Below, one piece after another: positions 16,482 through 25,694 of a stretch of 33,124 nt of DNA; within the stretch, counting starts at the first letter, position 1, and each line of letters starts with the position of its first letter. A model generated the notes under the pieces. It worked only from the letters and a program-made list of their open reading frames with translations. It searched no databases and was not told where the DNA came from. This stretch comes from JANRKT01 sp033763355 (GTDB lineage: Bacteria; Bacteroidota; Bacteroidia; Chitinophagales; Chitinophagaceae): the NCBI GenBank assembly GCA_033763355.1, contig JANRKT010000099.1, positions 1-33,124 of the forward strand, read 5' to 3'. A program made the translations under genes and the position numbers.

Positions 16482-19266
16482 CTAAAAAATGAAACGTATC
16501 CCCAGCTGCATTTGCCAGCGTGAAAGCAGGTCAGGGCTGTCAATAAATGTTTCCTTTAATGAGGGGTCGAACTGGTAAGTTGGCGCATTATTGTTGTAAG
16601 AAACAGATAATGGCTGATAATAGCCCGATGTGGTTGCATATTTCCTGACACCCCATTTGCTGCTGATGAGGTTTCCCAGGTTAACTATATCAATGCTGAA
16701 CTGGAGGGTTTGTTTGGTTGTTGTATTTAAAACAAAGTCCTGGAGTATGCGCAGGTCAACCTGGCTGAACCATGGTGTTTCACCGCCATACTTTTCTGTG
16801 TACTGGCCCCTTCGGCCGCTGAGGTATTCATCCTGTGCAATAAATTGTTTGAATGCCTGGCGTTGAACAGCAGGGCTCTGAACATTTCCAAGCACATCAG
16901 TTAACGGGGTAAATACCATGATGTCAATTTCTGCATTTGTTGGTACATACAGCAGGTCATTGGAACTGGTGCCATCATAATTAATATCACCTCCGTAAAC
17001 ATAGGCAAACCGGTTACCGGATGTCCATGAGCCAAAGAGGGATACTGTTGTTGCATATTTTTTATTTTTACCGTACTCATATTTTTTTAACGCAGCTGCA
17101 ATAATACGGTGCCTGTTGCCATACAGCGAATAAGATTCAACCGCTTTGTTGGCATTGTTCAGTATGGGGTTGCGGTCAAATGCATCGCTGGATATTTCTG
17201 CAGAAATGGAACTTGCATCTTTTGCGATATTAAAGTTATAGGCTGCCATAACAAACAATCCTTTTGCAAAGTTTTGCTGCGCCTGCAATGAAAGATTGAA
17301 CTGGTGGCCTTCTTTGGTGTTGGTAAAAACATATGCATTGGCAGTAGAAAAACCATCGCTTCCCTTATCAGTAACCCTGTAAACGCTTCTTTTATCGCCG
17401 GTGCCGCTGTTCAATGTGCCTGTTGGCGTACCCAGATTATAGTTGCGTACCATCATTGCATTTACATCTTTGGTATAAGCTGCGTCAACTGTGAAGACGG
17501 TTCCGAAGGGGATCCTGAAATCCGTGCCTATATTGGTGCGCCATACCTGCGGCCACCTGAAATTCTTATCAGTTACATTGTAAAAAAAGCTGAAGGGGTT
17601 GCCGATGTGATTGCCCAGCCATACAAAAGGAAAACGGCCGGTAAATAAACCAGACCCGCCACGGATTTGAACCGTTTTATCACCTTTCAGGTCCCAGTTA
17701 AAACCAACACGTGGGGATATCAATGGTTTCCTTGTTGGCAAACGGGTATTATCAAGGTCTTTGCCTGTGCCATTGGTAATACGGTTTCCATCTTTATCAA
17801 ACAATACAAGGGGATCATTATTGGCTAAAGTGGGAGAACTCGATGTGCCCCCCGCAGGTATAAATTCAAATTTGTCTTTGAAATAAACAGGCATATCCAT
17901 GCGTACACCGTAAGTAAACCTGAATTTATCACTCACCTGCCATTCATCCTGTGCATAAGCTGAAAACTGGCCAACAGTTAAGTAATACCAGGTCCACTTA
18001 TCCGCTGCTGCAGCAGCTTTGGCGGTAGCAACATCCACATCCAATGGATAAGCGCCAAAAACATATTTGCCGCCGGCGGGCACACTGTCTTTAAATACCT
18101 GTATATCTGCATCGGAAAAAAGAGTGGCGGCATATCCGGTAAGGTTGAAGGAGTTGCCAAATTTAAAAGTTTCAAGAGAAGCCCCGAAAGTGAAGCTATG
18201 CTTCCCTTTGTAAAGGTTGAAATCGTTGGTGATTTGAAATGCATCCTGGTTCAGCCGGTTATTAATGGAAAATGGTTCATGCCCGGCAACTATATACATT
18301 GTTCCGCTTTTGGTTATGTTAAGAACAGGAAAAGGATCAGAAAAAGGGTTGCGCTTGTCCCTGAAAGTGGTATATACTATTCTTAACTTATTGGCATAAT
18401 CGCTGCCGAAATTTGATTTTAATTCAGTACCGAAGGAATGAAGCTTATTGATGATTTCGTAACCCGAATTGCGGAATTGCTGCGTAACAAAATCAGGGCC
18501 GCGGCGGCGGATGGCGCTGGGGTGTGCAGGTTTATCTTTTTTTGCGTCCAGCCCGTTGTATGTAAATGAAAGTTTGTGAACAGTACTGATATTCCAGTCT
18601 AATTTTGCCAGCCATTTATAATTGGTCTGGTCATGTGTATAACCCTGGTACGGGCCGGTGTCATAGTTGAAACGGTTTTTCAGGATAGTGCTTACTGCAA
18701 TTAAATCAGATTCGAGCACCCTTGATGTATTTGTTCTGCCAACATTGCTGCTGTTTTGCGCTACATAACTTGAAGCAGCATCTTTACGTTGCTCAGTTTC
18801 AAAACTCAGGAAATAAAACAATTTATTTTTTTTAATTGCGCCGCCGAGTGTAAAACCGGTTTGCAACTGGCTCAGGTCGGGAACCACTAATTTATTGGAG
18901 GAAACTTTTTTACCGGTAAGAGACTGGTTGCGGTAAAACGCATAAACTGTTCCTGAAAATTTATTGCTTCCTGATTTGGTAACGGTGTTAACCCCTGCCC
19001 CTGTAAAGCCTGCCTGGGTTACATCGAATGGCGCAAGGTTTACCTGTATCTGATCAATCGCATCAAGCGAAATGGGTTGTGCATTGGTTTGACCGCCCGG
19101 AGTAGGTGCATCAAGACCAAAGGGGTTATTAAATACAGCGCCATCAAGTGAAAAGTTATTGTATTGCCCGTTTCGTCCTGCAAAAGAAAGCCCGTTATAA
19201 GTAGGCGAGGCAGAAGGAGTGAGCCTGAGGTAATCATCCGCAGAACGGGAAATAGTGGGAAGGTTC
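16482..19266 (-). pseudogene. TonB-dependent receptor, plug and barrel part (frameshifted)
   Basis: In this frame coding runs continuously from about 19266 to the stop at 16482. The first part, lacking any ATG, reads as a plug domain: 'NLPTISRSADDYLRL', 'YNGLSFAGRNGQYNNF', 'DAIDQIQVNLAPFDVTQAGF', 'GAGVNTVTKSGSNKF'. A GTG at 18887 is the first possible start but falls inside the plug. The rest (801 residues) is a 22-strand-type barrel and ends in 'WQMQLGIRFIF', with the terminal aromatic typical of outer-membrane proteins. The N-terminal part lies in another frame at 19040-19711. Restored, the receptor would have about 1075 residues and be of the Oar-like class. Substrate is unknown. Confidence 0.85.
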
Positions 19267-19711
19267 CTGATGAGACGGCGCTGATATTGGTTGAAGCCCC
19301 TGTACGTTTGTTATCAAATATTCTTGACTGCCCTGTAATTGTTATGGCAGTCAGGTCAGTTGTTTTTTCATTTAATAAAAGGTCGAGGCTGTTGTTTTGC
19401 CCCAATTCAAGATAAATATTTTCTGTTACAGATTGCTGGTAGCTTACATTGGTTACTGTAACACGATAAGGGCCGCCAACACGGAGATTGGGAACAGTAA
19501 AGCGCCCATCGCTTTTGGTGGTAAGTGAAATGCTGATACCCGCATCAGTAAATTCTATTTTTACTGTTGTTCCCGAAAGCGGTTCGCCTTTTGCATTTTT
19601 AATAGTGCCGCTGAGCGTTGCTGTAGTAACCTGGCCCGATAAGCGGCCGCAATACATAAGCAACATGGTTGTAAGCAACAAACAGGTTGCATGGAGGTAA
19701 ATTTTTCTCAT
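19040..19711 (-). pseudogene. TonB-dependent receptor, signal peptide and N-terminal domain (frameshifted)
   Basis: The ORF has 223 codons, but only the first ~148 are genuine. They hold a signal peptide (about 1-26), a carboxypeptidase-regulatory-like beta domain ('ATLSGTIKNAKGEPLSG', 'SDGRFTVPNLRVGGPY') and the start of the plug ('TAITITGQSRIFDNKRTGAS'). After 'TNISAVSS' the plug sequence continues in a different frame, so one base was lost or gained near 19265-19276 and the remaining 75 residues are nonsense. The site (TCATCAGG on the coding strand) is not a homopolymer, so slippage-type phase variation is not obvious; mutation or assembly error are the alternatives. Confidence 0.85.
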
Positions 19712-19857
19712 AATAAGTCAGTTTGAACAAATATAATTTTCTATTACCAATTTGTTACGGGGGTGTTAACAACCCGTTGAAAATTCAGAATTAATTATTG
19801 AAAAGATAATGGCTGATTTTTGGCAGATCAGTCAATAAATTGTAGGACAGTAAAGGC

Positions 19858-20832
19858 TTATAACCACTTTGACCTTCTGAAAAGATAATAGAGCAGCACA
19901 CAGGCGGTAATGGTGCCGAGGATTACAGCATAGAAACCGAATTCCCATTTTGCTTCGGGGATTACCTCAAAGTTCATTCCGTAAAAACCGGCCACCATAG
20001 TTGGTATAGCGATAATGGCAGCCCAGCCGGCAAACCTCCTTGACACATCGCTTTGCGCAATGGAGATGAGTGAGAAGTTGGCTTCCATTGCAGAGTTGAG
20101 CAATTCCCTTGTATTGTCCACCATATCATTAATGCGGATGACATTATCATATATATCCCTGAAGTAAGGTCTTGTTTCTTCTGAGATGCAGCGGAGATCA
20201 AAACGCATCAGGCGGTTACAGATGTCAATCAATGGAGATACGGCACGTTTTACTTCTAACAACTCTCTTTTCAGCAGGTATATCTGTTCTGTTGTTTCCC
20301 TGCTGGGCTTTTCTTTAAATATTTTGTCTTCAATTTCTTCAAGGTCCAGTTCAAGGTTGTGAACAACGGGATAGTATTTGTCAACAATAAAATCCATTAC
20401 TGCATACAATACAAAACCCTGGCCTTTTTTAAGGAGGTGCGGGGTGCTTTCGCAACGGCTGCGTACATCCGTGTAAGCAACAGATGAACCGTGCCTTACA
20501 ATTACAATAAAATTGATACCGACAAAAAAATGTGTTTCACCGAATTCAATACGCTTCTCCTGGTTGATCTGTGCGGTGCGGAGTACAACAAAAAGGGAAT
20601 CGCCATACAATTCCACTTTAGGCCGCTGGTGGGCGGAATGAGCATCTTCAACAGCAAGGTCATGCAGGCCAAACTCTTCCTGCACCTTACTGAGTATTTC
20701 CTCAGATGGTTCATGAAGGCCTATCCATACAAACTGGCTGGTTTCTTTTAATACTTCATGAACATCTTTAAGTTCAACATTGGCAAGACGGCGGCCCTGG
20801 GAGTAGGCCACGCAATTGATAATTTCTTTCAT
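19858..20832 (-). CDS. corA: CorA-family magnesium/divalent cation transporter
   Basis: 324 residues, the usual length. The long cytoplasmic N-terminal domain is followed by two C-terminal helices; the signature YGMNF at the end of the first helix ('TMVAGFYGMNFEV') marks the pore entrance. The second helix is 'FYAVILGTITACVLLYYLF' and the protein ends in basic residues 'RRSKWL', as expected. It forms a pentameric channel in the inner membrane that admits Mg2+, and in some members Co2+ or Ni2+. It is monocistronic here; the TonB receptor on the same strand begins 146 bases downstream. Confidence 0.95.
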   Translation of the reverse strand: MKEIINCVAYSQGRRLANVELKDVHEVLKETSQFVWIGLHEPSEEILSKVQEEFGLHDLAVEDAHSAHQRPKVELYGDSLFVVLRTAQINQEKRIEFGETHFFVGINFIVIVRHGSSVAYTDVRSRCESTPHLLKKGQGFVLYAVMDFIVDKYYPVVHNLELDLEEIEDKIFKEKPSRETTEQIYLLKRELLEVKRAVSPLIDICNRLMRFDLRCISEETRPYFRDIYDNVIRINDMVDNTRELLNSAMEANFSLISIAQSDVSRRFAGWAAIIAIPTMVAGFYGMNFEVIPEAKWEFGFYAVILGTITACVLLYYLFRRSKWL

Positions 20833-20939
20833 CAGTTTGGTTTGAAAGTATCAATTGATACAGGTACTCAATTATACAAGCAAAGCAGTAACTAAAGTAC
20901 ACGATTTTCGGTTCCGTCTTTTTTATTTTTTTGATTTAA

Positions 20940-21044
20940 TTATTTCTCAGGTAAAACTTTCTTCATCGGCGCCTGGCCCATAGCTGCCGGTATATCGATA
21001 TTCAGCAGCCTGAGGCCCATGCCCTTTTCATATGGGTTTCGGTC
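20940..21044 (-). pseudogene. Possible C-terminal relic of an unknown gene
   Basis: On the minus strand 34 codons after an in-frame stop read like real protein: 'NPYEKGMGLRLLNIDIP' then 'AAMGQAPMKKVLPEK', ending in TAA at 20942-20940. There is no start codon giving a useful product and no coding character further upstream. I do not recognise the family. It may be the decayed end of a gene lost from the gap between CorA and the MFS transporter. Confidence 0.3.
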
Positions 21045-21303
21045 CTATTTGTCATCAGCCACTCGTTGCAAACATTTTAATCTGTGTCAGGTGGTTTGTT
21101 TTAATTGTTATAACACAAATTAAAAGCCGGGCAGCGTCAGCCCTATTTCAGCAGCATTTGCCATGAAAGAAATTTTTCCTCGGTGCAGGATGATGAAACG
21201 AAAAAAAGCATCTTTGCCGCATGTATCTTAATTTGGTATCCGAAAGTAAATACGTTTTTTGCCACAAGCCAGACTTTAGTCGGGCAGGTTGCACAGGAAA
21301 TAC

Positions 21304-21420
21304 CAGCCACAAATTACACGAATGGCACTAATGAAAATACATTTCGTGTTATTGCTGTCCCGATAGCTATCTGGATTCGTGGCTAAAAACGATCTGTGCA
21401 AATCTGTGTGATCTGTGGCC
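21304..21420. repeat. Bacteroidota-type intergenic palindromic repeat
   Basis: The segment starts with 'agccacaaattacacgaat', closes an inverted match with 'attcgtggct' at 21375-21384, contains the near-palindrome 'cccgatagctatctgg' and ends with 'gatctgtgcaaatctgtgtgatctgtggc' split as GATCTGTGC..GTGATCTGTGGC. Such 'TTCGTG...GTGGC' and 'ATCTGTG' units recur between genes in many Bacteroidota genomes. It fills the 5' flank of the MFS transporter gene. In the rest of the 609-base gap 20833-21441 I see only the short coding relic listed separately. Confidence 0.5.
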
Positions 21421-21441
21421 TAACCGTCTTAACCCTTTTTT

Positions 21442-22668
21442 ATGACAGGCAACCGCAACGCAGCAATTGGTTTTATATTCATCACTTTGCTTATTGATGT
21501 AATCGGCTGGGGTATTATTATACCTGTAATGCCAAAACTCATTGAAGAACTCGGCCATGTAAACGTAAGCGAAGCATCAAAAACAGGCGGATGGCTTTTG
21601 TTTGCATTTTCCATTGCACAATTTGCATTTGCCCCTTTGGTTGGCAACCTCAGCGACCGTTATGGAAGGCGGCCTGTTTTACTGGCTTCATTGTTCGGGT
21701 TTGCGGTTGATTACCTGTTCCTTTCTTTTGCACCTACCATCAGCTGGTTGTTTGTGGGAAGGATTATTGCAGGAATAACCGGGGCGAGTTTTACCACAGC
21801 CGCAGCATACATTGCCGATGTGAGCACACCTGAAAACAGGGCTAAGAATTTTGGAATGATAGGCGCAGCTTTTGGTTTAGGGTTTATCATCGGCCCTGCC
21901 ATAGGGGGATTGCTTGGAAATTTTGGCGCAAGGGTTCCTTTTATGGTGGCGGCAGGATTATGTTTTTTAAATTTCCTTTATGGCCTTTTTGTATTACCTG
22001 AATCACTAAAACCTGAAAACCGCAGGAAGTTTGAATGGATAAGGACCATGCCGGGTGTGGGTTTATGGAACCTTAAAAGATACCCTGCATTGATTGGTTT
22101 GGTTATTTGCCTGTTCCTGGTTTATCTCGGTTCGCATGCTGTACAGAGCAACTGGAGTTTCTTTGTAATTGAAAGGTTTAAATGGACGCCCGGCATGATT
22201 GGTATTTCCCTTGCAGTGGTGGGTTTGCTGGTGGGTGGTGTGCAGGCAGGCTTAACAAGGGTGGTAAACCCAAGGCTGGGCAATGAAAAAAGTATTTATA
22301 TCGGCCTTGCATTGTATGCGGTCGGTATGTTGCTGTTTGCATTTGCCAGCCAGAGCTGGATGATGTTTGCATTTTTAGTTCCCTATTGCCTTGGCGGTAT
22401 CGCCGGGCCCGCATTGCAGGCGGTAATGGCGGGACATGTGCCTGCCAATGAGCAGGGCGAACTGCAGGGATCGCTTACCGCCTTAATGAGCGCTACCTCT
22501 ATTATCGGTCCGCCTTTAATGACGAATGTATTCTCTTACTTCACCGGAAAGTCTGCCCCTGTTTATTTTCCCGGCTCAGCTTTTTTGGTAGGCACTGTAT
22601 TTATGATGGCCAGCGCCCTGGTAGCTTATTTTGTGCTGAGGGGAAAAGAATTTAAAGTAGCATCATAA
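21442..22668 (+). CDS. MFS transporter, TCR/Tet-like drug-efflux branch
   Basis: 408 residues with about 12 membrane helices. Features of the TetA-like DHA1 branch are visible: 'DVIGWGIIIPVMPKLIEEL' in helix 1, motif A 'GNLSDRYGRRPVLL' in the loop after helix 2, 'GRIIAGITGASFTTAAAYIAD' in helix 4 and 'GMIGAAFGLGFIIGPAIGG' (motif C) in helix 5. These proteins exchange a substrate for protons. Tetracycline is the type substrate, but many chromosomal members have other or unknown substrates, so resistance cannot be called. No regulator lies beside it. Confidence 0.92.
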   Translation: MTGNRNAAIGFIFITLLIDVIGWGIIIPVMPKLIEELGHVNVSEASKTGGWLLFAFSIAQFAFAPLVGNLSDRYGRRPVLLASLFGFAVDYLFLSFAPTISWLFVGRIIAGITGASFTTAAAYIADVSTPENRAKNFGMIGAAFGLGFIIGPAIGGLLGNFGARVPFMVAAGLCFLNFLYGLFVLPESLKPENRRKFEWIRTMPGVGLWNLKRYPALIGLVICLFLVYLGSHAVQSNWSFFVIERFKWTPGMIGISLAVVGLLVGGVQAGLTRVVNPRLGNEKSIYIGLALYAVGMLLFAFASQSWMMFAFLVPYCLGGIAGPALQAVMAGHVPANEQGELQGSLTALMSATSIIGPPLMTNVFSYFTGKSAPVYFPGSAFLVGTVFMMASALVAYFVLRGKEFKVAS

Positions 22669-22709
22669 AGGGATTGAGATTTTTTTGATAACATAAAAAA
22701 TTAAAAAGG

Positions 22710-23090
22710 ATGAAAAAGTTTAAAAACCTGCTTATACCTGCTGCAGTTTTAATATTCCTGGTATTTTCTTTTTCAGCAAATGCTCAAACGGTAAAAGTTA
22801 CGGGCACATGGGATTTTACTGTAGAAACCACTGCCGGCTCCGGCACACCTGTATTTATCCTGAAGCAGGAAGCAGACAACAGCATTAATGGCACCTATAA
22901 GGGCCAGTTGGGCGAAGCAGTGGTAAAAGGAAGTTTAAAGGGCAATGAAATAAAGTTAGAGTTTACCGTAAACAGCATGACTGTAGAATACAATGGCACT
23001 GTGGACGGCAATAACATGAAGGGAAAAGTAAAGCTGGCTGATGTAGCAGAAGGAACATTTACGGCAAAGAGAAGGGAGTCATCGGGTTAA
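22710..23090 (+). CDS. Small secreted beta-rich protein, function unknown
   Basis: 126 residues with a signal peptide at about 1-25 (ending FSFSANAQ) and a mature part of about 100 residues formed of short alternating strands: 'VTGTWDFTVET', 'PVFILKQEADNSINGTYKG', 'VVKGSLKGNEIKLEF', 'EYNGTVDGNNMKGKVKL', 'EGTFTAKR'. The pattern resembles small lipocalin-like periplasmic proteins of Bacteroidota that follow transporter or enzyme genes. It lies 41 bases after the MFS gene on the same strand and may share its transcript. No catalytic motif is seen. Confidence 0.8.
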   Translation: MKKFKNLLIPAAVLIFLVFSFSANAQTVKVTGTWDFTVETTAGSGTPVFILKQEADNSINGTYKGQLGEAVVKGSLKGNEIKLEFTVNSMTVEYNGTVDGNNMKGKVKLADVAEGTFTAKRRESSG

Positions 23091-23233
23091 TCTAAGGCAC
23101 AGACCCGGGATTTTTTGTCCCCGCGAACCAATGTTATTCCTCTTTTGACTTCAGTTGCGGTTTATGAGGGCAGAAAGCGGGGCGATGGGCTTCACTGCAT
23201 ATTTGCGCTGTTTTGTGATAACGGTAATCCCTA

Positions 23234-23419
23234 TTATAAGTTTATATTGGCAATCAGCTTATACTTCCCCGGCGACGCAGTTGGATTTGACAGTGTCGTA
23301 AAAGATACGCCCCAATGTATATCCATTACAATATTTAATCCAAGGAAGCGTAAGTAAAATTCTTTACTTTCTTTAATTTTCTTTGAAGATATATTTGGAA
23401 TAATTCGCCTAATGTCCAT
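23234..23419 (-). pseudogene. Truncated VOC/glyoxalase-family protein
   Basis: 61 residues beginning MDIRRIIPNISSKKIKESKEF and continuing 'YLRFLGLNIVMDIHWGVSF' and 'LSNPTA', a typical first half of small glyoxalase/bleomycin-resistance (VOC) proteins that usually have about 120-130 residues. After 'NPTA' the sequence turns into unrelated residues and stops. The second beta-alpha-beta-beta-beta module and its metal ligands are missing, and I find no continuation in other frames downstream. It is a remnant, at the left edge of the accessory region. Confidence 0.6.
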
Positions 23420-23498
23420 GTTAATATATTTTCATTTACTATATGGGATGTGCTTTAATGATTGCGGCTTTCTTGCTAAAATACTGCGTATTAAATTT

Positions 23499-23942
23499 TT
23501 ATTCTTTCTCTCTACAGGCACATTCGTGATTTTCAGTTATGTATTTGATAGTCTCCTTACTTAGTTTCTCCAATGTTTCAAGGTTAATATCTGCTAACTT
23601 CTTGAAATATATACAAGCTTTACCCATTTTATATTTTCCCAGTTGGGCAAGAAGCTTTTTATTGTCGTTACCCGGAGCTGAGACATATAGTGAGAATTGA
23701 GGTTTTCGTGGTGAAAAGCCAATTAACATAGAGTCGCCTTCGTGCCCACTGGCATATTTGTAATGATAACTTCCAAAACCTATTATAGTTGGTCCCCACA
23801 TTTTTGGTTCATAACCTGACCATTTTTTCATAAGATTAATCAGTTGAAAGCTGTCAGTCTTTTTTTGTTCATTGTCAACATATGAGTTTATGAAGTCAGC
23901 AGCTATTACTTCTGTTTCTTTTGTTTTGTTTTTTACAGCCAT
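23499..23942 (-). CDS. DUF1801 (YdhG-like) protein
   Basis: 147 residues. The DUF1801 core is recognised by 'LINLMKKWSGYEPKMWGPTI', 'GFGSYHYKYASGHEGD', 'IGFSPRKPQFSLYV' and 'GKACIYFKKLADINLETLEKL'. The family is cytosolic and of unknown biochemical function. It is a single gene with a base composition more AT-rich than the genes before 23100. Repeat copy R1 begins 80 bases beyond its start codon. Confidence 0.88.
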   Translation of the reverse strand: MAVKNKTKETEVIAADFINSYVDNEQKKTDSFQLINLMKKWSGYEPKMWGPTIIGFGSYHYKYASGHEGDSMLIGFSPRKPQFSLYVSAPGNDNKKLLAQLGKYKMGKACIYFKKLADINLETLEKLSKETIKYITENHECACREKE

Positions 23943-24021
23943 ATGAATATTAACTATTTTTTCTGTTTAGGTTTGTTACAATGCCCGCCGGCTGTTTCGC
24001 TATATAGTGTGCTTTTGCCAT

Positions 24022-24240
24022 GGCAGGTAAAGGAACCGGTACTGCCATTGTGCAAGGTGAAGGTATTCAAATTGTGTTACCGGTGCTAGGGGCAGCTGTG
24101 TTGTTCACCTGCTATAATATATAAATTCAGCAGTGATAAAGGGATGAATATTTTAAATACTGCTGGCCCCCGCAGCAGTAAAGCAACTGTGCAAAAGCTT
24201 GTCATAGCAGCATTCCTTTATGTTTTTGGCGGCGCTGGTT
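24022..24240 (-). repeat. Interspersed repeat copy R1 (attC-like candidate)
   Basis: It is a diverged copy. Matches to R4 and R5 include 'ggaaccggtactgcc', 'gtgcaaggtgaaggtatt', 'gtgttgtt', 'tataat', 'gaatattttaaa', 'gtaaagcaac' and 'tgtcatagc'. The right end touches the stop codon (24239) of the minus-strand methyltransferase. Orientation is given as that of the adjoining gene. No gene is seen in 23943-24238. Confidence 0.7.
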
Positions 24241-25039
24241 ATTTCTTTATAGCATGGCCTGCGTAAACAATATTCATATCGTTGCTATTGACAAGTCGGA
24301 AGTTTTTGCCGAGGTCTTCATATGTCCATTCACCTTTTGCTCTTTTGCGCAGGTAGCTCAGCATTTTGGGAATAGATACATTGGGTTGCGAACCGGTATG
24401 CTCTTTCCATTCAAGTCCGTTTTTTTGCAACAGTTCCTTCATTTCTTCTGGCTTAATGAACATGTGCCACACATGCAGGTTAGGAGGCATAAATGCCCAG
24501 CGCTTCCACTCCTGCCATATTTTAATAGCTACCAGTTTGCTGATGAACGTGCGGTTCAGGGTATCATAGAAAAAAACGCCGCCGGGTTTCAACACCCTCG
24601 AAATTTCAGAAACGACCTTAGGCAAATCCTGTACATGTTCCAGTACATCGCAGCAAAAAACGCAATCGAATGAATGATCAGCATAGGGAAGATGTTCACC
24701 ACTGCCTTTTTCGTATTTAATATTCAGCCCGCTGGCTTTTGCATGATTTGTTGCGGTGATGACTGATCCTTCGGCAGGGTCAATACCTGTAGTGGTAAAC
24801 CCCATCCTGCAAATTTCTTCTGTCAGTATTCCGCCGCCGCTGCCCACCTCAAGCGCAGTTTTACCTTGCGGGTTTATCCCAAGCTTTTTGATAATACTCT
24901 CCATATACCCTACCCGCCATGGATTGACAGAGGTTTTGAGCAAATGCAGAATGGTGTCAGGCTGCCACCAGATGTCGCCCTCTGCTTTGTAAACATCATT
25001 GTTGATGCGGCTATAAATTTCGGGGCTTATTTTTTCCAT
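24239..25039 (-). CDS. SAM-dependent methyltransferase, UbiG-like
   Basis: 266 residues of a class I methyltransferase. Motif I is 'ALEVGSGGGILTEE' at about 62-75, the acidic residue ending strand 2 is D in 'TTGIDPAEG', and post-motif regions are 'FDCVFCCDVLEHV' and 'RVLKPGGVFFYDTLNRT'. The N-terminal part with 'WWQPDTILHLL' and the 'LNRT' stretch are typical of UbiG (ubiquinone O-methylation). Bacteroidota normally make menaquinone, so a true ubiquinone role is doubtful and a different substrate is likely. Its stop codon is the right boundary of repeat copy R1, which suggests the two came as a unit. Confidence 0.88.
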   Translation of the reverse strand: MEKISPEIYSRINNDVYKAEGDIWWQPDTILHLLKTSVNPWRVGYMESIIKKLGINPQGKTALEVGSGGGILTEEICRMGFTTTGIDPAEGSVITATNHAKASGLNIKYEKGSGEHLPYADHSFDCVFCCDVLEHVQDLPKVVSEISRVLKPGGVFFYDTLNRTFISKLVAIKIWQEWKRWAFMPPNLHVWHMFIKPEEMKELLQKNGLEWKEHTGSQPNVSIPKMLSYLRKRAKGEWTYEDLGKNFRLVNSNDMNIVYAGHAIKK

Positions 25040-25231
25040 ACTTTATTAATTGATCAGAAAAATTGAATTCATGCTTGCCATTTGCTCTGCAGCAGATTCT
25101 TCTCACGTCACATCCCGGCACTTTCTTATTTACGAATTTTTATTCTAAAAATATCTGCCACTTTACCGGCAAACTAATATCCCTTTCTTCAAACGGCAGA
25201 AGCGACGGCGGAAAACCAGCTATAATTGCCT

Positions 25232-25588
25232 TTATGCGCTGTTATTCTTTTTTTGTTCTTGTTTTTCTATCATTTTAAGTCCATAGTTTCTGATGGCGGT
25301 AATAAGTTTTATGATGTCTTTTCCCTGTTCTGTTAAATTATATTCTGTCTTTGGGGGTACCACAGCAAAAACCTGACGACTGATATATCCGTCTTCTTCC
25401 AATTGCCTTAACTGTGTGGTAAGCATTTTGTCCGAGATATGGGGAATGTCCTTTCGCAATTCACCATATCGCATCGTTTGGTCTTTCAGTCGCCACAAAA
25501 TAGGTGCTTTCCATGTGCCACCAATTTGCTCCATAACCAATTGCACAGGGTTGTAATAAATTTTTCCGTTGTATTTAAAATCAGGCAT
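25232..25588 (-). CDS. HxlR-family transcriptional regulator
   Basis: 118 residues forming one winged helix-turn-helix domain of the HxlR family: 'PVQLVMEQIGGTWKAPILW', 'MRYGELRKDIPHISDKML', 'QLRQLEEDGYISRQ' and 'EYNLTEQGKDII'. An early cysteine, common in redox-sensing members, is absent. It is divergent from the DJ-1-like gene at 25791, the common arrangement in which the regulator controls the neighbouring stress enzyme; a matching inverted repeat lies between them. Its own start codon at 25588 is 34 bases from that repeat. Confidence 0.92.
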   Translation of the reverse strand: MPDFKYNGKIYYNPVQLVMEQIGGTWKAPILWRLKDQTMRYGELRKDIPHISDKMLTTQLRQLEEDGYISRQVFAVVPPKTEYNLTEQGKDIIKLITAIRNYGLKMIEKQEQKKNNSA

Positions 25589-25621
25589 ACGGTTAAACTC
25601 TTTATTTGTGCATACTTTCCA

Positions 25622-25642
25622 AAAAGTGTGTATCGCACTTTT
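25622..25642. promoter_or_regulatory. Inverted repeat AAAAGTG-N7-CACTTTT, candidate HxlR operator
   Basis: AAAAGTG at 25622-25628 is the exact complement of CACTTTT at 25636-25642, spaced by seven bases. It lies between the divergent HxlR and DJ-1-like genes, where a dimeric winged-helix repressor would bind. Another CACTTTT follows at 25677-25683, just after a TTTG box. Confidence 0.45.
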
Positions 25643-25653
25643 GGGTTATACTG

Positions 25654-25676
25654 TTGTTAAAGGTAGATATAGTTTG
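25654..25676 (+). promoter_or_regulatory. Possible Bacteroidota-type promoter for the DJ-1-like gene
   Basis: A TATAGTTTG stretch (25668-25676) resembles the Bacteroidota -7 box TAnnTTTG with one extra base, and TTTG or TTG boxes lie upstream (25640-25643, 25654-25656) at imperfect spacing. Transcription would run to the right across the 25-codon ORF at 25695 and into the DJ-1-like gene. Weak evidence. Confidence 0.3.
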
Positions 25677-25694
25677 CACTTTTACAAAGTAAAA

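Noticed and set aside
17304..17648. 114-codon plus-strand ORF inside the TonB receptor
   Set aside because: Antisense to barrel sequence that clearly codes in the other direction.
15742..22668. Antibiotic resistance island (CatA-like and Tet-like genes)
   Set aside because: The two genes are distant members of their families, six kilobases apart, with ordinary chromosomal genes between and no mobile element; resistance cannot be inferred.
24254..24673. 139-codon plus-strand ORF
   Set aside because: Antisense to the UbiG-like methyltransferase with all its motifs.
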